Positions 1 through 7,496 are shown, counted from the stretch's first letter. The stretch: 15,586 nt of DNA from an uncultured Nocardiaceae bacterium (GCA_936936565.1 CAKZIX010000080.1:1-15586), one strand, 5' to 3'. Program-made: numbers and translations. Notes: generated by a model from the sequence alone, not told the origin.

Positions 1-1288
1 CGCCTTCCTGACCCATCTCGCCGAGATCGTGGGGCCGGAAGCGCGCTTCGTGCATCAGGGCATGACCTCGTCCGACGTTCTCGACACCTGTCTCAATGTG
101 CAGCTGGTGCGCGCCGCCGACATCCTGATCGCCGACGTGGACGCGCTCCAGCGGCTTGCCGGGCTTGCCGAGTAGCGCCGGACGCCGCGCCTTCCCGGCA
201 CCCCTTGTCCGGAAGTAACGTGCCGCACGCCGGCGTGGCGACACCGCGGATCGAAGCCGCGCCTGCAGAGGGGTCGGCCCGCCCCCGCCGCTCATGGGGC
301 GAGGATCAGCCGGATCGCTCGGGTGAAGGCCGAGGGCGGGCGCCTTCACATCCTCGAGGTTGATGCCGCCGAAGGTCGGCTCGAGCGCCGACACGGTCGA
401 CACCATCGCGTCGATGCCGGGGGCGTCGAAGGGGGAGCGGCGGCGCCGGTGCGGCAGGGCCAGGAGCGCGGCGACGCGGACGTCCTCCCGGGTCAGGTGG
501 TCCCGCCCGGACCACGCGGCGTGGGCGCAGGCCGTGCGGGCGGTGACGATGTCCGCGCGCATCCCGTCGACGTCGAAGGCCGCGCACACCGACGCGATCC
601 GGCGCAGTTCGGCATCGGGCAGTTCGACGTCGTCGAGCAGTTCGCGCGCGAGGAGAATCTGCTTGGCGAGCGCCGCGTCGGCCTCGGCGTATTCGGCGGC
701 GAATCCCGCCGGGTCCCGTTCGTAGGCCAGCCGCCGGCGCACCACCTCCATGCGGGTGTCCACGTCGCGCGAGGCCGCCACGTCCACGGCGAGCCCGAAT
801 CGGTCCAGCAGCTGCGGGCGCAGTTCGCCTTCTTCGGGGTTCATGGTGCCCACCAGCACGAACCGCGCTTGATGGGTGTGCGAGACGCCGTCGCGCTCGA
901 TGTAGACCCGGCCCATGGCGGCCGCGTCGAGCAGCACGTCCACCAGGTGGTCGTGCAGCAGGTTCACCTCGTCGACGTACAGGACGCCGTTGTGCGCATC
1001 GGCCAGCAGCCCGGGGCGGAACGCCTGCTCGCCGTCGCGCAGCACCTTCTCCAGGTTCAGCGAGCCGACCACGCGATCCTCGGTGGCGCCGATCGGCAGC
1101 TCCACCAGCCGGGCGTCACCCAGCAACGCCGCCAGCGCGCGCACGATCGTGGACTTCGCGGTGCCCTTTTCGCCGCGGATCAACACGCCGCCGATGCCCG
1201 GATGCACCGCCGACAGAATCAGGGCCCGCTGCAACCGCTCGTGGCCGACGATCGCGCTGAACGGATAGCCGATGTCGCCGAGTGCCAT
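1..1288 (-). CDS. Magnesium/cobalt chelatase-type AAA+ ATPase, C-terminal part replaced (partial)
   Basis: From the ATG at 1288 the first 293 codons encode a ChlI/BchI-type AAA+ ATPase: Walker A GEKGTAKST (residues 39-47), Walker B LYVDEVNLL (103-111), sensor-like GTMNPEEGELRPQLLDRFG (147-165), and the helical lid ending in PHRRRRSPFDAPG. Such ATPases power metal insertion into tetrapyrroles. The M. tuberculosis counterpart Rv2850c is a roughly 630-residue ATPase plus von Willebrand A fusion next to cobalamin genes. Here the true gene ends near base 413: the remaining open frame runs into a malic-enzyme sliver and unrelated residues out to base 1 without a stop, so the vWA half is missing. 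Downstream of acetyltransferase and mqo on the same strand, 133 bp away. The ATPase identity is firm; the 1-412 portion should not be trusted as part of the protein. Confidence 0.75.
   Translation of the reverse strand, partial: MALGDIGYPFSAIVGHERLQRALILSAVHPGIGGVLIRGEKGTAKSTIVRALAALLGDARLVELPIGATEDRVVGSLNLEKVLRDGEQAFRPGLLADAHNGVLYVDEVNLLHDHLVDVLLDAAAMGRVYIERDGVSHTHQARFVLVGTMNPEEGELRPQLLDRFGLAVDVAASRDVDTRMEVVRRRLAYERDPAGFAAEYAEADAALAKQILLARELLDDVELPDAELRRIASVCAAFDVDGMRADIVTARTACAHAAWSGRDHLTREDVRVAALLALPHRRRRSPFDAPGIDAMVSTVSALEPTFGGINLEDVKAPALGLHPSDPADPRPMSGGGGPTPLQARLRSAVSPRRRAARYFRTRGAGKARRPALLGKPGKPLERVHVGDQDVGGAHQLHIETGVENVGRGHALMHEARFRPHDLGEMGQEG
2..175 (+). pseudogene. purB: Adenylosuccinate lyase (PurB) fragment, alphaproteobacterial type
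   Basis: The plus strand from base 2 reads about 50 residues that match the N-terminal third of adenylosuccinate lyase, including FVHQGMTSSDVLDTCLNVQ, a conserved substrate-binding stretch of this fumarase/aspartase-superfamily enzyme of purine synthesis. The resemblance ends around base 150, and six to eight unrelated codons later there is a TAG. The complete enzyme has about 430-470 residues, so this is a broken internal fragment cut by the window edge on the left. The wording is that of alphaproteobacterial PurB rather than actinobacterial PurB as I recall both, which is out of place beside the rest of the window. It is either a transferred relic or, more likely, a chimeric contig end. The identity of the fragment is strong; its biological reality is doubtful. 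Confidence 0.6.
338..412 (-). pseudogene. Malic enzyme fragment fused in frame to the chelatase gene
   Basis: On the minus strand 25 codons encode SALEPTFGGINLEDVKAP and the residues just before it. This is the conserved stretch of NAD(P)-dependent malic enzyme that precedes its substrate/metal pocket (EPTFGGINLED is the family hallmark). Upstream in the same frame the reading is chelatase-type ATPase ending in SPFDAPGID. Downstream, from about base 335 to base 176, the frame stays open but the residues resemble no family I know. A complete malic enzyme has 400 to 770 residues, so only a sliver is present. The joint is in frame by chance or by recombination and lies beside the PurB fragment. 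Confidence 0.6.
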
Positions 1289-1421
1289 AGAGGCACCATA
1301 GATCGCTGGGAATTCCCGATTCTGAGCGCCCACCCGTCAGCCGGGCACGACGGCGGTCACACCGTTCGCGCGCGTCCCCCGGTCTGCACAGACAAGCAAC
1401 CGCGAGCGCAGCGAGGCAAAT

Positions 1422-1910
1422 TCAACACCTCACCATCGGTGTGTGCGGGATCCCGTCGTCATCGACGTATTCGGCGCCGTCGGGGGTGAAGCCGTAGCGG
1501 GCGTAGAGGTCGACGAGGTGGCTCTGGGCGTCGAGCCGGCACACGGTCGTCCCGACTTCGGCGAGCGCGGCCTGTAGCAGGCGGGCGGTGTAGCCCTGGC
1601 CGCGCCGGTCGGCGGCGGTGCATACGCGCCCGATCCGGAACGTCTTGCCGTCCTCGTGTTCTTCCATCAGGCGCAGGGTGGCGACGACGCGGCCGTCTTC
1701 TTCGAGCCACAGGTGCCGGGTTTCGGGCAGCAGGTCGCGGCCGTCGAGTTCGGGGTAGGCGGCCTGCTGTTCGACGACGAACACGTCCACGCGCAGCCGC
1801 AGCAGCTCGTACAGGGTTGCGGCCGCCAGGTCTTGCGACCAGGCACGCCGCACGCGCACCGCCGCCGCCGGCGACCGGTGGGTCGCGGCGTCGGCGGTGG
1901 GCTCGGTCAT
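1422..1910 (-). CDS. GNAT family N-acetyltransferase (ElaA-like)
   Basis: This 162-residue protein is a single GNAT domain. The acetyl-CoA pyrophosphate loop is RRGQGYT (residues 102-108), preceded by the beta-4 strand FRIGRVCT, and the N-terminal YPELDGRDLLPETRHLW stretch (52-68) is characteristic of the ElaA subfamily. The acceptor substrate is unknown. It corresponds in position and type to M. tuberculosis Rv2851c. The start ATG at 1910 lies 7 bases after the mqo stop, so it is probably co-transcribed with mqo; the upstream sequence has no clear ribosome binding site, which fits translational coupling. The protein is cytosolic, with no signal or membrane segment. Confidence 0.88.
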   Translation of the reverse strand: MTEPTADAATHRSPAAAVRVRRAWSQDLAAATLYELLRLRVDVFVVEQQAAYPELDGRDLLPETRHLWLEEDGRVVATLRLMEEHEDGKTFRIGRVCTAADRRGQGYTARLLQAALAEVGTTVCRLDAQSHLVDLYARYGFTPDGAEYVDDDGIPHTPMVRC

Positions 1911-1917
1911 CGTGATC

Positions 1918-3411
1918 TCAGGCGACCGGCTCGGGTACGAGGGCGTCGGAGTCGAGTTGCAGGGCGCGCGAGGTCCAGTCCCACACCTCGTCGAACAGCT
2001 TCGGGTTCTCCGAGAGCTTCACCCCCAGCGACGGGATCATTTCCTTGAGCTTGGATTCCCAGCCGGCGTATTCGTTCGGGAAGCACTTGTGCAGCACGTC
2101 GAGCATGGCGGTGGCGGCCGTCGAGGCACCCGGCGAGGCGCCGAGCAGGCCGGCGATGGTGCCGTCCTGCGAGGTGACGACGGCGGTGCCGAACTCGAGC
2201 ACGCCCTTACGGATGACCTGCACGCGCTGGCCGGCGACGATGGCCTCCCAGTCGCGCGCGTGCGCGCCGGGCACGAATTCGCGCAGCACGTCGATGCGCC
2301 CGCCGTTGGTCTTGACCAGTTCCTTGACCAGGTACATCGTGAGCGGAATCTCGGTCAGGCCGACCTTGATGGTGCCGCCGAGGTTGTTGCCCTTGATCGA
2401 CTTGAACAGGTCGCTGTTGCGGCCTTCTTTGAGGAACTTCGGCGACCAGCCGGCGTACGGGCCGAACAGCAGACCGGGCTGACCCTCGATGACGCGGGTG
2501 TCCAGGTGCGGCACCGACATCGGCGGCGCGCCGACGGCGGCCTTTCCGTACACCTTGGCGTGGTGCCGGTCGATGAGGTCGGGGTTGGTGCAGCGCAGGA
2601 AGACGCCGCTGATGGGGAAACCGCCGAAGCCCTTGATCTCCTGGATGCCGGACTTCTGCAACAGCGGCAGAGCACCGCCGCCGGCGCCGACGAACACGAA
2701 CTTCGCGTTGTAGACGGTGGTGCGGCCGGTGCGGGTGTTGCGCGCCTTCACCGTCCAGGTGCCGTCGGATTCCTTGGACAGGTCGCGGACTTCGTAGCCG
2801 AAGTGCACGGTGGCGCCGCTGCGGCCGAGGTAGGCCAGCAGCTGCTTGGTGAGCGCGCCGAAGTCGACGTCGGTGCCGCCCTCGGTCCAGTTCAGTGCAA
2901 TGGGGTCGCTGAAATCGCGCCCCTTGGCCATCAGCGGCAACCGGCGCGCGAACTCGTCGGGCTGGTCGATGTATTCCATGCCGCGCCACAGCGGGTGGCC
3001 CGCGAGCGCGTCGTAGCGCTCCTTCAGGTAGCGGACCGGGCCGGCGCCGTGCACGAAGCTGACGTGCGGGATGGGATTGACGAATTCCTTCGGGTCGGTG
3101 AGCACGCCGTTCTCGACGGCGTGCGCCCACAGCTGGCGCGACACCTGGAACTGCTCGTTGACGGTGATCGCCTTGGCGATGTCGACCGAACCGTCGGAGT
3201 TTTCGGGCGTGTAGTTGAGCTCACACAGCGCCGAGTGCCCGGTGCCCGCGTTGTTCCACGGATCGGTGCTCTCGGCGGCGGCACCTTCGAGCCGCTCGAA
3301 CAGGGTGATGTTCCAGTCGGGCTGCAGTTGCCGCAGGTATGCACCGAGCGTGGCACTCATAATGCCTGCGCCGACGAGTACGACGTCGGTCTTCGTAATG
3401 GTCTTCGACAC
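1918..3411 (-). CDS. mqo: Malate:quinone oxidoreductase
   Basis: The 497-residue product is a full-length FAD-dependent malate:quinone oxidoreductase, which oxidises malate to oxaloacetate at the membrane face and passes electrons to the quinone pool, as a TCA-cycle alternative to NAD-malate dehydrogenase. Seen directly: the N-terminal dinucleotide fold VLVGAGIMSATLG (residues 11-23), the family-specific WNNAGTGHSALCELNYTP (52-69), and conserved C-terminal LLGASPGASTAATAMLDV. The GTG start at 3411 is supported by an AAGGAAG ribosome binding site about 10 bases upstream. It heads an mqo-GNAT pair (7-bp gap) as in mycobacteria (Rv2852c), and is divergent from the alpha/beta hydrolase at 3541 across 129 bp. 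Confidence 0.96.
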   Translation of the reverse strand: MSKTITKTDVVLVGAGIMSATLGAYLRQLQPDWNITLFERLEGAAAESTDPWNNAGTGHSALCELNYTPENSDGSVDIAKAITVNEQFQVSRQLWAHAVENGVLTDPKEFVNPIPHVSFVHGAGPVRYLKERYDALAGHPLWRGMEYIDQPDEFARRLPLMAKGRDFSDPIALNWTEGGTDVDFGALTKQLLAYLGRSGATVHFGYEVRDLSKESDGTWTVKARNTRTGRTTVYNAKFVFVGAGGGALPLLQKSGIQEIKGFGGFPISGVFLRCTNPDLIDRHHAKVYGKAAVGAPPMSVPHLDTRVIEGQPGLLFGPYAGWSPKFLKEGRNSDLFKSIKGNNLGGTIKVGLTEIPLTMYLVKELVKTNGGRIDVLREFVPGAHARDWEAIVAGQRVQVIRKGVLEFGTAVVTSQDGTIAGLLGASPGASTAATAMLDVLHKCFPNEYAGWESKLKEMIPSLGVKLSENPKLFDEVWDWTSRALQLDSDALVPEPVA

Positions 3412-3426
3412 TGAAACTCGGCTTCC

Positions 3427-3456
3427 TTGCTGGGTTCGTGTGTGCGGCGATAGGTT
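3427..3456 (+). promoter_or_regulatory. Possible promoter for the alpha/beta hydrolase
   Basis: Within the 129-bp mqo/hydrolase intergenic region, TTGCTG (3427-3432) and TAGGTT (3451-3456) are separated by 18 bp, a plausible sigma-70-like pair. It would start a transcript near 3463 with a leader of about 78 bases. Matches are partial; no clear equivalent was found for mqo on the other strand. Confidence 0.25.
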
Positions 3457-3540
3457 ACCCGGCAGTATCTGGAGCGCTCACTCGCCATTCACTTATGTCC
3501 CAATTGTGCGCCTCGAAAGATCTCCCGGAGTACCGATAGA

Positions 3541-4554
3541 TTGTGGGATGTGTCGCAGAACGCCACCGCGCAGTGGGCTCCCGATGTCCTTGGTGACCAG
3601 TACGAACAGCTGACGATCCAGCTGGGAAAAGACCCGGACGGCGAGGGTGAGATTGTCGCCACCCTGGTCCGTTTCAATGGCGGATCGGGCTCGGATCCGG
3701 CGGCTCCGGCCGTGTTGTACGTGCACGGTTTCACCGACTACTTCTTCCAGCGCCACGTCGCCGAGCATTTCGCCGAGCTCGGATACGCGTTCTACGCCCT
3801 CGATCTGCGCAAGTGCGGACGGTCGCGCCGGCCCGGGCAAACCCCGCACTACGCGAGCAACCTGGACCTCTACGACGTCGAGCTGGATGCGGCGTGGCGG
3901 GTCATTCGCAGCGAGACCGGACGCCGGGTCGTGTTCGTCGCGCATTCGACGGGCGCGCTGATCGGTGCGCTCTGGCTGGACCGCGAGCACCCCGATGGCG
4001 TGATCGGTTTGGTGGCCAACGGTCCGTGGGTGGATCTCATGGGGCCGCCGTGGGTGCGCACCGCCGGGGTGGGCGTGATCGAGACCGTCGGCCGGGTGCG
4101 TCCGATGGCGATCCTGCCGCGCGAAACCAGCGATTCCTACGGCTCCAGCCTGCACGTCAGCCGCCACGGCGAGTGGGATTACAACCTGGAGTGGAAGCCG
4201 CTCACCGGCGTGCCCCCGCGGTTCGGCTGGCTGCGCGCCATCCGGCACGGGCAGGCGCGGCTGCAGCGCGGACTGGACATCGGCGTGCCCGCGCTGATCC
4301 TGCGGTCGCGGCGCAGCGTGGCCGCAAGGTCGTATCGGCCGGAGGTGGATCGCGGCGACGCCATCGTCGACGTGCGCCACATTCAGCGCTGGGCCGGCTG
4401 CCTGGGCGACCGTACCGACATCGTCCCGATCGAGGGCGCCCGCCACGACGCGTTTCTTTCACTGGAAGGCCCACGGGCGCAGGCGTTTTCGGAGCTCGAT
4501 CGGTGGCTGGACTGGCTGCGTCACGCCCACGCGACGGATACGGCGACGCGCTAG
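3541..4554 (+). CDS. Alpha/beta hydrolase (serine hydrolase / lysophospholipase-like, Rv2854 type)
   Basis: A 337-residue alpha/beta hydrolase of the Hydrolase_4/serine aminopeptidase S33 type, like monoglyceride lipases. Visible elements: oxyanion-loop VHGFTDYF (61-68), nucleophile elbow AHSTG with Ser136, and a late His302 in IEGARHDAF; Asp273 is the likely acid. There is no signal peptide, so it is cytosolic. The substrate is unknown. The start is uncertain: a TTG at 3541 sits 10 bases after GGAG, while a GTG at 3550 gives a protein three codons shorter with no well-placed ribosome binding site. The same gene type follows mqo divergently in M. tuberculosis (Rv2854). Its TAG stop at 4552-4554 directly abuts the stop of the convergent gene. 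Confidence 0.88.
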   Translation: MWDVSQNATAQWAPDVLGDQYEQLTIQLGKDPDGEGEIVATLVRFNGGSGSDPAAPAVLYVHGFTDYFFQRHVAEHFAELGYAFYALDLRKCGRSRRPGQTPHYASNLDLYDVELDAAWRVIRSETGRRVVFVAHSTGALIGALWLDREHPDGVIGLVANGPWVDLMGPPWVRTAGVGVIETVGRVRPMAILPRETSDSYGSSLHVSRHGEWDYNLEWKPLTGVPPRFGWLRAIRHGQARLQRGLDIGVPALILRSRRSVAARSYRPEVDRGDAIVDVRHIQRWAGCLGDRTDIVPIEGARHDAFLSLEGPRAQAFSELDRWLDWLRHAHATDTATR

Positions 4555-5100
4555 CTACCAGGGCGTGGTGCGCAGCGCCACCTCGGTGGCCAGCTCGCGC
4601 ATCGCATCCTTGACGACATCGGCGGCGGCGACGTGCACCACGCGGAAGTCTGCGTAGACGCGTCGCCCCGACAGTTCGGCCACCTTCGGGTCGGCGTTCG
4701 GGCCGAGCAGCATGGTGGTGGGCATTTCCACCGGCGGACAGGCAGATTCGAGCACCTGCCCGGCAGCGTCGGGGACCGCGGGATGACCGCGGTCGATCAC
4801 CGTGAGGCTGCCGTAGATCCCGGCACCGCGCGCGGCCACCTGCCAGGCCAGCGTCGCGCCGGTGCCGTTGCCGAGCAGGTTCGCCCAGGTGAGCCCGAGT
4901 TCCCGCACGACGGCCGTGACGTCGGCGGGGGTTGCGGTCGAGGCCACGACGACGGTGCGCAGCTCCGAGTTGTGTAGCCGCTCGCACAGCGCGGTGTACC
5001 GGTCGAGATCTTCTCCGGCGCCCGGCAACACCACGACGCTGTGCCGGCTGACCGGGCCGTCGATGCGCACGCTGACGCGCCCGACCTCACGCAACTCCAT
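4555..5100 (-). CDS. Alpha/beta-hydrolase-like protein lacking the nucleophile
   Basis: The 181-residue product has an alpha/beta-hydrolase layout: beta-strand then loop VVVLPGAGEDLDRY (22-35), a strand leading into LLGNGTGA (75-82), and a late strand MLLGPNAD. At the nucleophile elbow, where active hydrolases have GxSxG, this protein reads GNGTG, so the serine position is Gly79; it is also shorter than usual hydrolases (250-300). It may be a non-catalytic binding protein or use another residue. The ATG at 5100 is chosen because the protein-like pattern begins there; an in-frame GTG at 5163 would add 21 low-complexity residues and bring it within 3 bp of the cobQ stop. It probably belongs to the map-cobQ transcript. 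Function unknown. Confidence 0.7.
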   Translation of the reverse strand: MELREVGRVSVRIDGPVSRHSVVVLPGAGEDLDRYTALCERLHNSELRTVVVASTATPADVTAVVRELGLTWANLLGNGTGATLAWQVAARGAGIYGSLTVIDRGHPAVPDAAGQVLESACPPVEMPTTMLLGPNADPKVAELSGRRVYADFRVVHVAAADVVKDAMRELATEVALRTTPW

Positions 5101-5120
5101 GCCGAGCACGCTACGCGATG

Positions 5121-5150
5121 CGGGGCGGTTGCCGCCGCCCCGTCGGGGCG
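5121..5150 (-). other. Overlapping alternative hairpins between cobQ and the next gene
   Basis: CGGGGCGG (5121-5128) pairs with CCGCCCCG (5135-5142), while CGCCCC (5136-5141) also pairs with GGGGCG (5145-5150) across a 3-base loop. The two stems share bases and exclude one another. They lie in the 66 bp between the cobQ stop and the chosen downstream start. There is no U-run, and in such GC-rich DNA chance pairing is a real possibility. Confidence 0.35.
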
Positions 5151-5166
5151 TGCCGTGCGACACGGA

Positions 5167-6636
5167 CTACGCCTGCAGCCCCAGCATCGCCTCGACGTCG
5201 AGGTGGCGTTCGACCAGGTCGGCCAGCAGATCCAGCTGCGCGGTGCGCACCTGGGCCACCGAGGTGTCCGACGAGACCACGAAACCCGTTCGGCCGCAAC
5301 GCGCGGCGACGTCGATCAACAGTTCGCGACGGAAATCGTCGCATTCCAGCAAACCGTGCCAGTGGGTGCCGAGCACCGCCCCGCGGCGGGAGCCCTCGGG
5401 CTTGCCGTCGGCGTCGACGAGCAGTGGCTGCTCCTCGTGGTGCACCACCCGGCCGTGATGAATTTCGTAGCCGCGCACGCTGACTCCGCCGGCCACGCCG
5501 GAGATGCGGCGCAGCACCTTGTCCGGGGCGAACTTGACGTCCAGGTCCAGCAGGCCCAGACCCTCGACCAGTCCGGCGTCGGATTCGACGTCGTCGTCGA
5601 TGAACTTGCCCAACATCTGGTAGCCGCCGCAAATCCCGAGGATGGGCTTGGCCTGCGCCGCCCGTTGGCGGAGCGCATCGGCAATCCCGGTGCGCCGCAA
5701 CCACTCCAGATCTGCGACGGTGGACTTCGAGCCCGGCAGCACCACCAGGTCGGCGTCGGTGAGCCGGGACGGGTCGCTGCACCAGCGCACGGATACACCG
5801 GGCTCGCAAGCCAGCGCCTCGACATCGGTGGAGTTGGAGATCCGCGGCAGCCGAATCGCCGCCACGGTCAGCCATTCCGGCCCCAGCGCCGGGCCGGGCC
5901 TGCCTACCGGGGCGTCGGCGCGCGTACCGAGCGAGTCCTCGGCGTCGATCCACAACTCGTCGGTGAACGGCACCACTCCGAAAGTGGGCCGGCCCGTAAG
6001 GGTTTCGAGCTGCGCCAGGCCGGGCCGCAGCAGCTCGACGTCGCCGCGGAATTTGTTGATCACGAAGCCCTTGATCAGCGCCTGGTCCGCGGGCGCAAGG
6101 ATGTTCAGGGTGCCGTACAGATGGGCGAGCACGCCGCCGCGATCGATGTCGCCGACCACCACCACCGGCAGGTTCGCCGCCCGCGCCAACCCCATGTTGG
6201 CCAGATCGGTTTCGCGCAGATTGATCTCGGCCGGTGAGCCGGCGCCCTCACAGATGACGACGTCGAATTCGTTGCGCAGCGACTCCAGTTCGGCGGTCAC
6301 GACGGCGCGCAGGTCGTGCCGGTGGCTGATGTAGTCGCGGGCCCCGACGGTCCCGACGGCGGTGCCGCGCACGACCAGTTGCGAACGCCGGTCGCTGCCC
6401 GGCTTGAGCAGCACCGGATTGAACCGCACGCTCGGTTCCAGCCCGCAGGCCTGGGCCTGCAGGGCCTGCGCGCGGCCGATCTCGCCGCCGTCGAGCGTTA
6501 CGACGGAGTTGTTGGACATGTTCTGCGCCTTGAAGGGCGCCACCGACACCCCGTGGCGGGCCAGCATCCGGCACAACCCGGCGACCACCACGCTCTTGCC
6601 CGCGTCGGACGTACAGCCCGCGACGAGCAGGCTCAC
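5167..6636 (-). CDS. cobQ: Cobyric acid synthase (adenosylcobyrate a,c-diamide amidotransferase)
   Basis: A 489-residue CobQ, the normal length. It amidates four side chains (b, d, e, g) of adenosylcobyrinate a,c-diamide using glutamine and ATP. The N-terminal dethiobiotin-synthetase-like ATPase half begins GCTSDAGKS (7-15) and contains KAQNMSNNS (36-44), conserved in CobQ. The C-terminal class-I glutamine amidotransferase half has LGICGGYQMLG with catalytic Cys336 and GTHWHG with the catalytic His near 427. The GTG start at 6636 overlaps the map stop by 4 bases (GTGA), so it is translationally coupled to map. No cobalamin riboswitch is seen upstream. It fits with the cobalamin-linked chelatase-type ATPase at the left of the window. 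Confidence 0.96.
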   Translation of the reverse strand: MSLLVAGCTSDAGKSVVVAGLCRMLARHGVSVAPFKAQNMSNNSVVTLDGGEIGRAQALQAQACGLEPSVRFNPVLLKPGSDRRSQLVVRGTAVGTVGARDYISHRHDLRAVVTAELESLRNEFDVVICEGAGSPAEINLRETDLANMGLARAANLPVVVVGDIDRGGVLAHLYGTLNILAPADQALIKGFVINKFRGDVELLRPGLAQLETLTGRPTFGVVPFTDELWIDAEDSLGTRADAPVGRPGPALGPEWLTVAAIRLPRISNSTDVEALACEPGVSVRWCSDPSRLTDADLVVLPGSKSTVADLEWLRRTGIADALRQRAAQAKPILGICGGYQMLGKFIDDDVESDAGLVEGLGLLDLDVKFAPDKVLRRISGVAGGVSVRGYEIHHGRVVHHEEQPLLVDADGKPEGSRRGAVLGTHWHGLLECDDFRRELLIDVAARCGRTGFVVSSDTSVAQVRTAQLDLLADLVERHLDVEAMLGLQA

Positions 6637-7496
6637 GGAAGGGTGAGTATTTCGGCGCCCGTCTCGGTTACGACGAGCGTGTGCTCGAACTGTGCGGTCC
6701 ACTTGCGATCCTTGGTGACGACGGTCCAGCCGTCGTCCCAGATCTCGTAGTCCGGGGTGCCGAGGTTGATCATCGGCTCGATGGTGAAGGTCATGCCGGG
6801 CTCGATCGTCGCCTCCACGTGCGGCGCGTCGTAGTGCAGGATCACCAGACCGCTGTGGAAGGTGGGCCCGACGCCGTGGCCGGTGAAGTCGCGCACCACG
6901 CCGTAGCCGAAGCGGTTGGCGTAGGACTCGATCACCCGGCCGATGACGTTGAGCGCGCGGCCCGGCTTGACCGCCTTGATGGCCCGCATGGTCGCTTCCC
7001 GGGTGCGCTCGACGAGCAGCCGGTTCTCCTCGGACACCTCGCCGGCGAGGAAGGTGGCGTTGGTGTCGCCGTGTACGCCGTGGATGAAGGCAGTGACGTC
7101 GATGTTGACGATGTCGCCGTCCTCGATCACCGTCGAATCCGGGATGCCGTGGCAGATCACCTCGTTCAGCGACGTGCAGCAGGACTTCGGAAAGCCCTTG
7201 TAGCCCAGCGTGGACGGGTAGGCGCCGTGGTCGCACATGTACTCGTGGGCGATGCGGTCCAGTTCGTCGGTGGTGACGCCGGGCGCCACCGCCTTACCGG
7301 CCTCGGCGAGCGCCTGCGCGGCAATGCGCCCCGCGATGCGCATCTTGTCGATGGTTTCGGCCGTCTGCACCCAGGGCTCGTTGCCCTCGTTGGCGGTGGG
7401 TCGCCACGCGTACTCGGGCCGCTCGATGTCCTTGGGCACTGCCCGGGTGGGCGACACGGTGCCGGATACGAGCGCCTTGCGTGTTGGAGCGGACAT
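6633..7496 (-). CDS. map: Methionine aminopeptidase, type I (MapB-like)
   Basis: A 287-residue type I methionine aminopeptidase that removes initiator methionine from nascent proteins. All five metal ligands are visible: Asp133 (NIDVT), Asp144 (HGDTN), His207 (GHGVG), Glu240 (TIEP) and Glu271 (QFEHT), plus substrate His116 (ICHGIP). The roughly 40-residue N-terminal extension before the catalytic domain, including PWVQT, is typical of mycobacterial MapB (Rv2861c, about 285 residues). I chose the ATG at 7496 because the resulting N-terminus aligns with MapB; an in-frame GTG at 7502 would add two residues. Neither has a clear ribosome binding site. It is first in the map-cobQ operon, with a 4-bp overlap into cobQ. 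Confidence 0.96.
   Translation of the reverse strand: MSAPTRKALVSGTVSPTRAVPKDIERPEYAWRPTANEGNEPWVQTAETIDKMRIAGRIAAQALAEAGKAVAPGVTTDELDRIAHEYMCDHGAYPSTLGYKGFPKSCCTSLNEVICHGIPDSTVIEDGDIVNIDVTAFIHGVHGDTNATFLAGEVSEENRLLVERTREATMRAIKAVKPGRALNVIGRVIESYANRFGYGVVRDFTGHGVGPTFHSGLVILHYDAPHVEATIEPGMTFTIEPMINLGTPDYEIWDDGWTVVTKDRKWTAQFEHTLVVTETGAEILTLP

Noticed and set aside
1289..1421. GC-rich repeat-like string CGCGAGCGCAGCGAGG in the chelatase/GNAT gap
   Set aside because: It is not self-complementary enough for a terminator and has no second copy in the window; such strings are common by chance in this base composition.
323..1489. Long plus-strand open frame across the chelatase gene
   Set aside because: It is antisense to an ATPase with clear Walker motifs; its product is Arg/His/Gln/Val-rich with no family resemblance, the usual result of high-GC third positions.
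1897..3414. 505-codon plus-strand open frame across mqo
   Set aside because: It mirrors mqo almost exactly on the other strand; the mqo reading has every family motif while this one is a composition artefact.
5101..5163. GTG 5163 as the start of the hydrolase-like gene
   Set aside because: It adds 21 Gly/Arg/Pro-rich residues encoded by the alternative hairpins and precedes the first recognisable beta-strand; not excluded, but less likely than ATG 5100.
5041..6237. Long plus-strand open frame across cobQ
   Set aside because: Antisense shadow of cobQ with no recognisable domain or ribosome binding site.
6637..6700. Cobalamin riboswitch upstream of cobQ
   Set aside because: cobQ overlaps map and no B12-box or matching fold was seen upstream of either gene.
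6637..7236. Extension of the cobQ frame upstream into map
   Set aside because: The upstream residues are out-of-frame map sequence; the GTG at 6636, right before the SLLVAGCTSDAGKS start of CobQ, is the sensible start.
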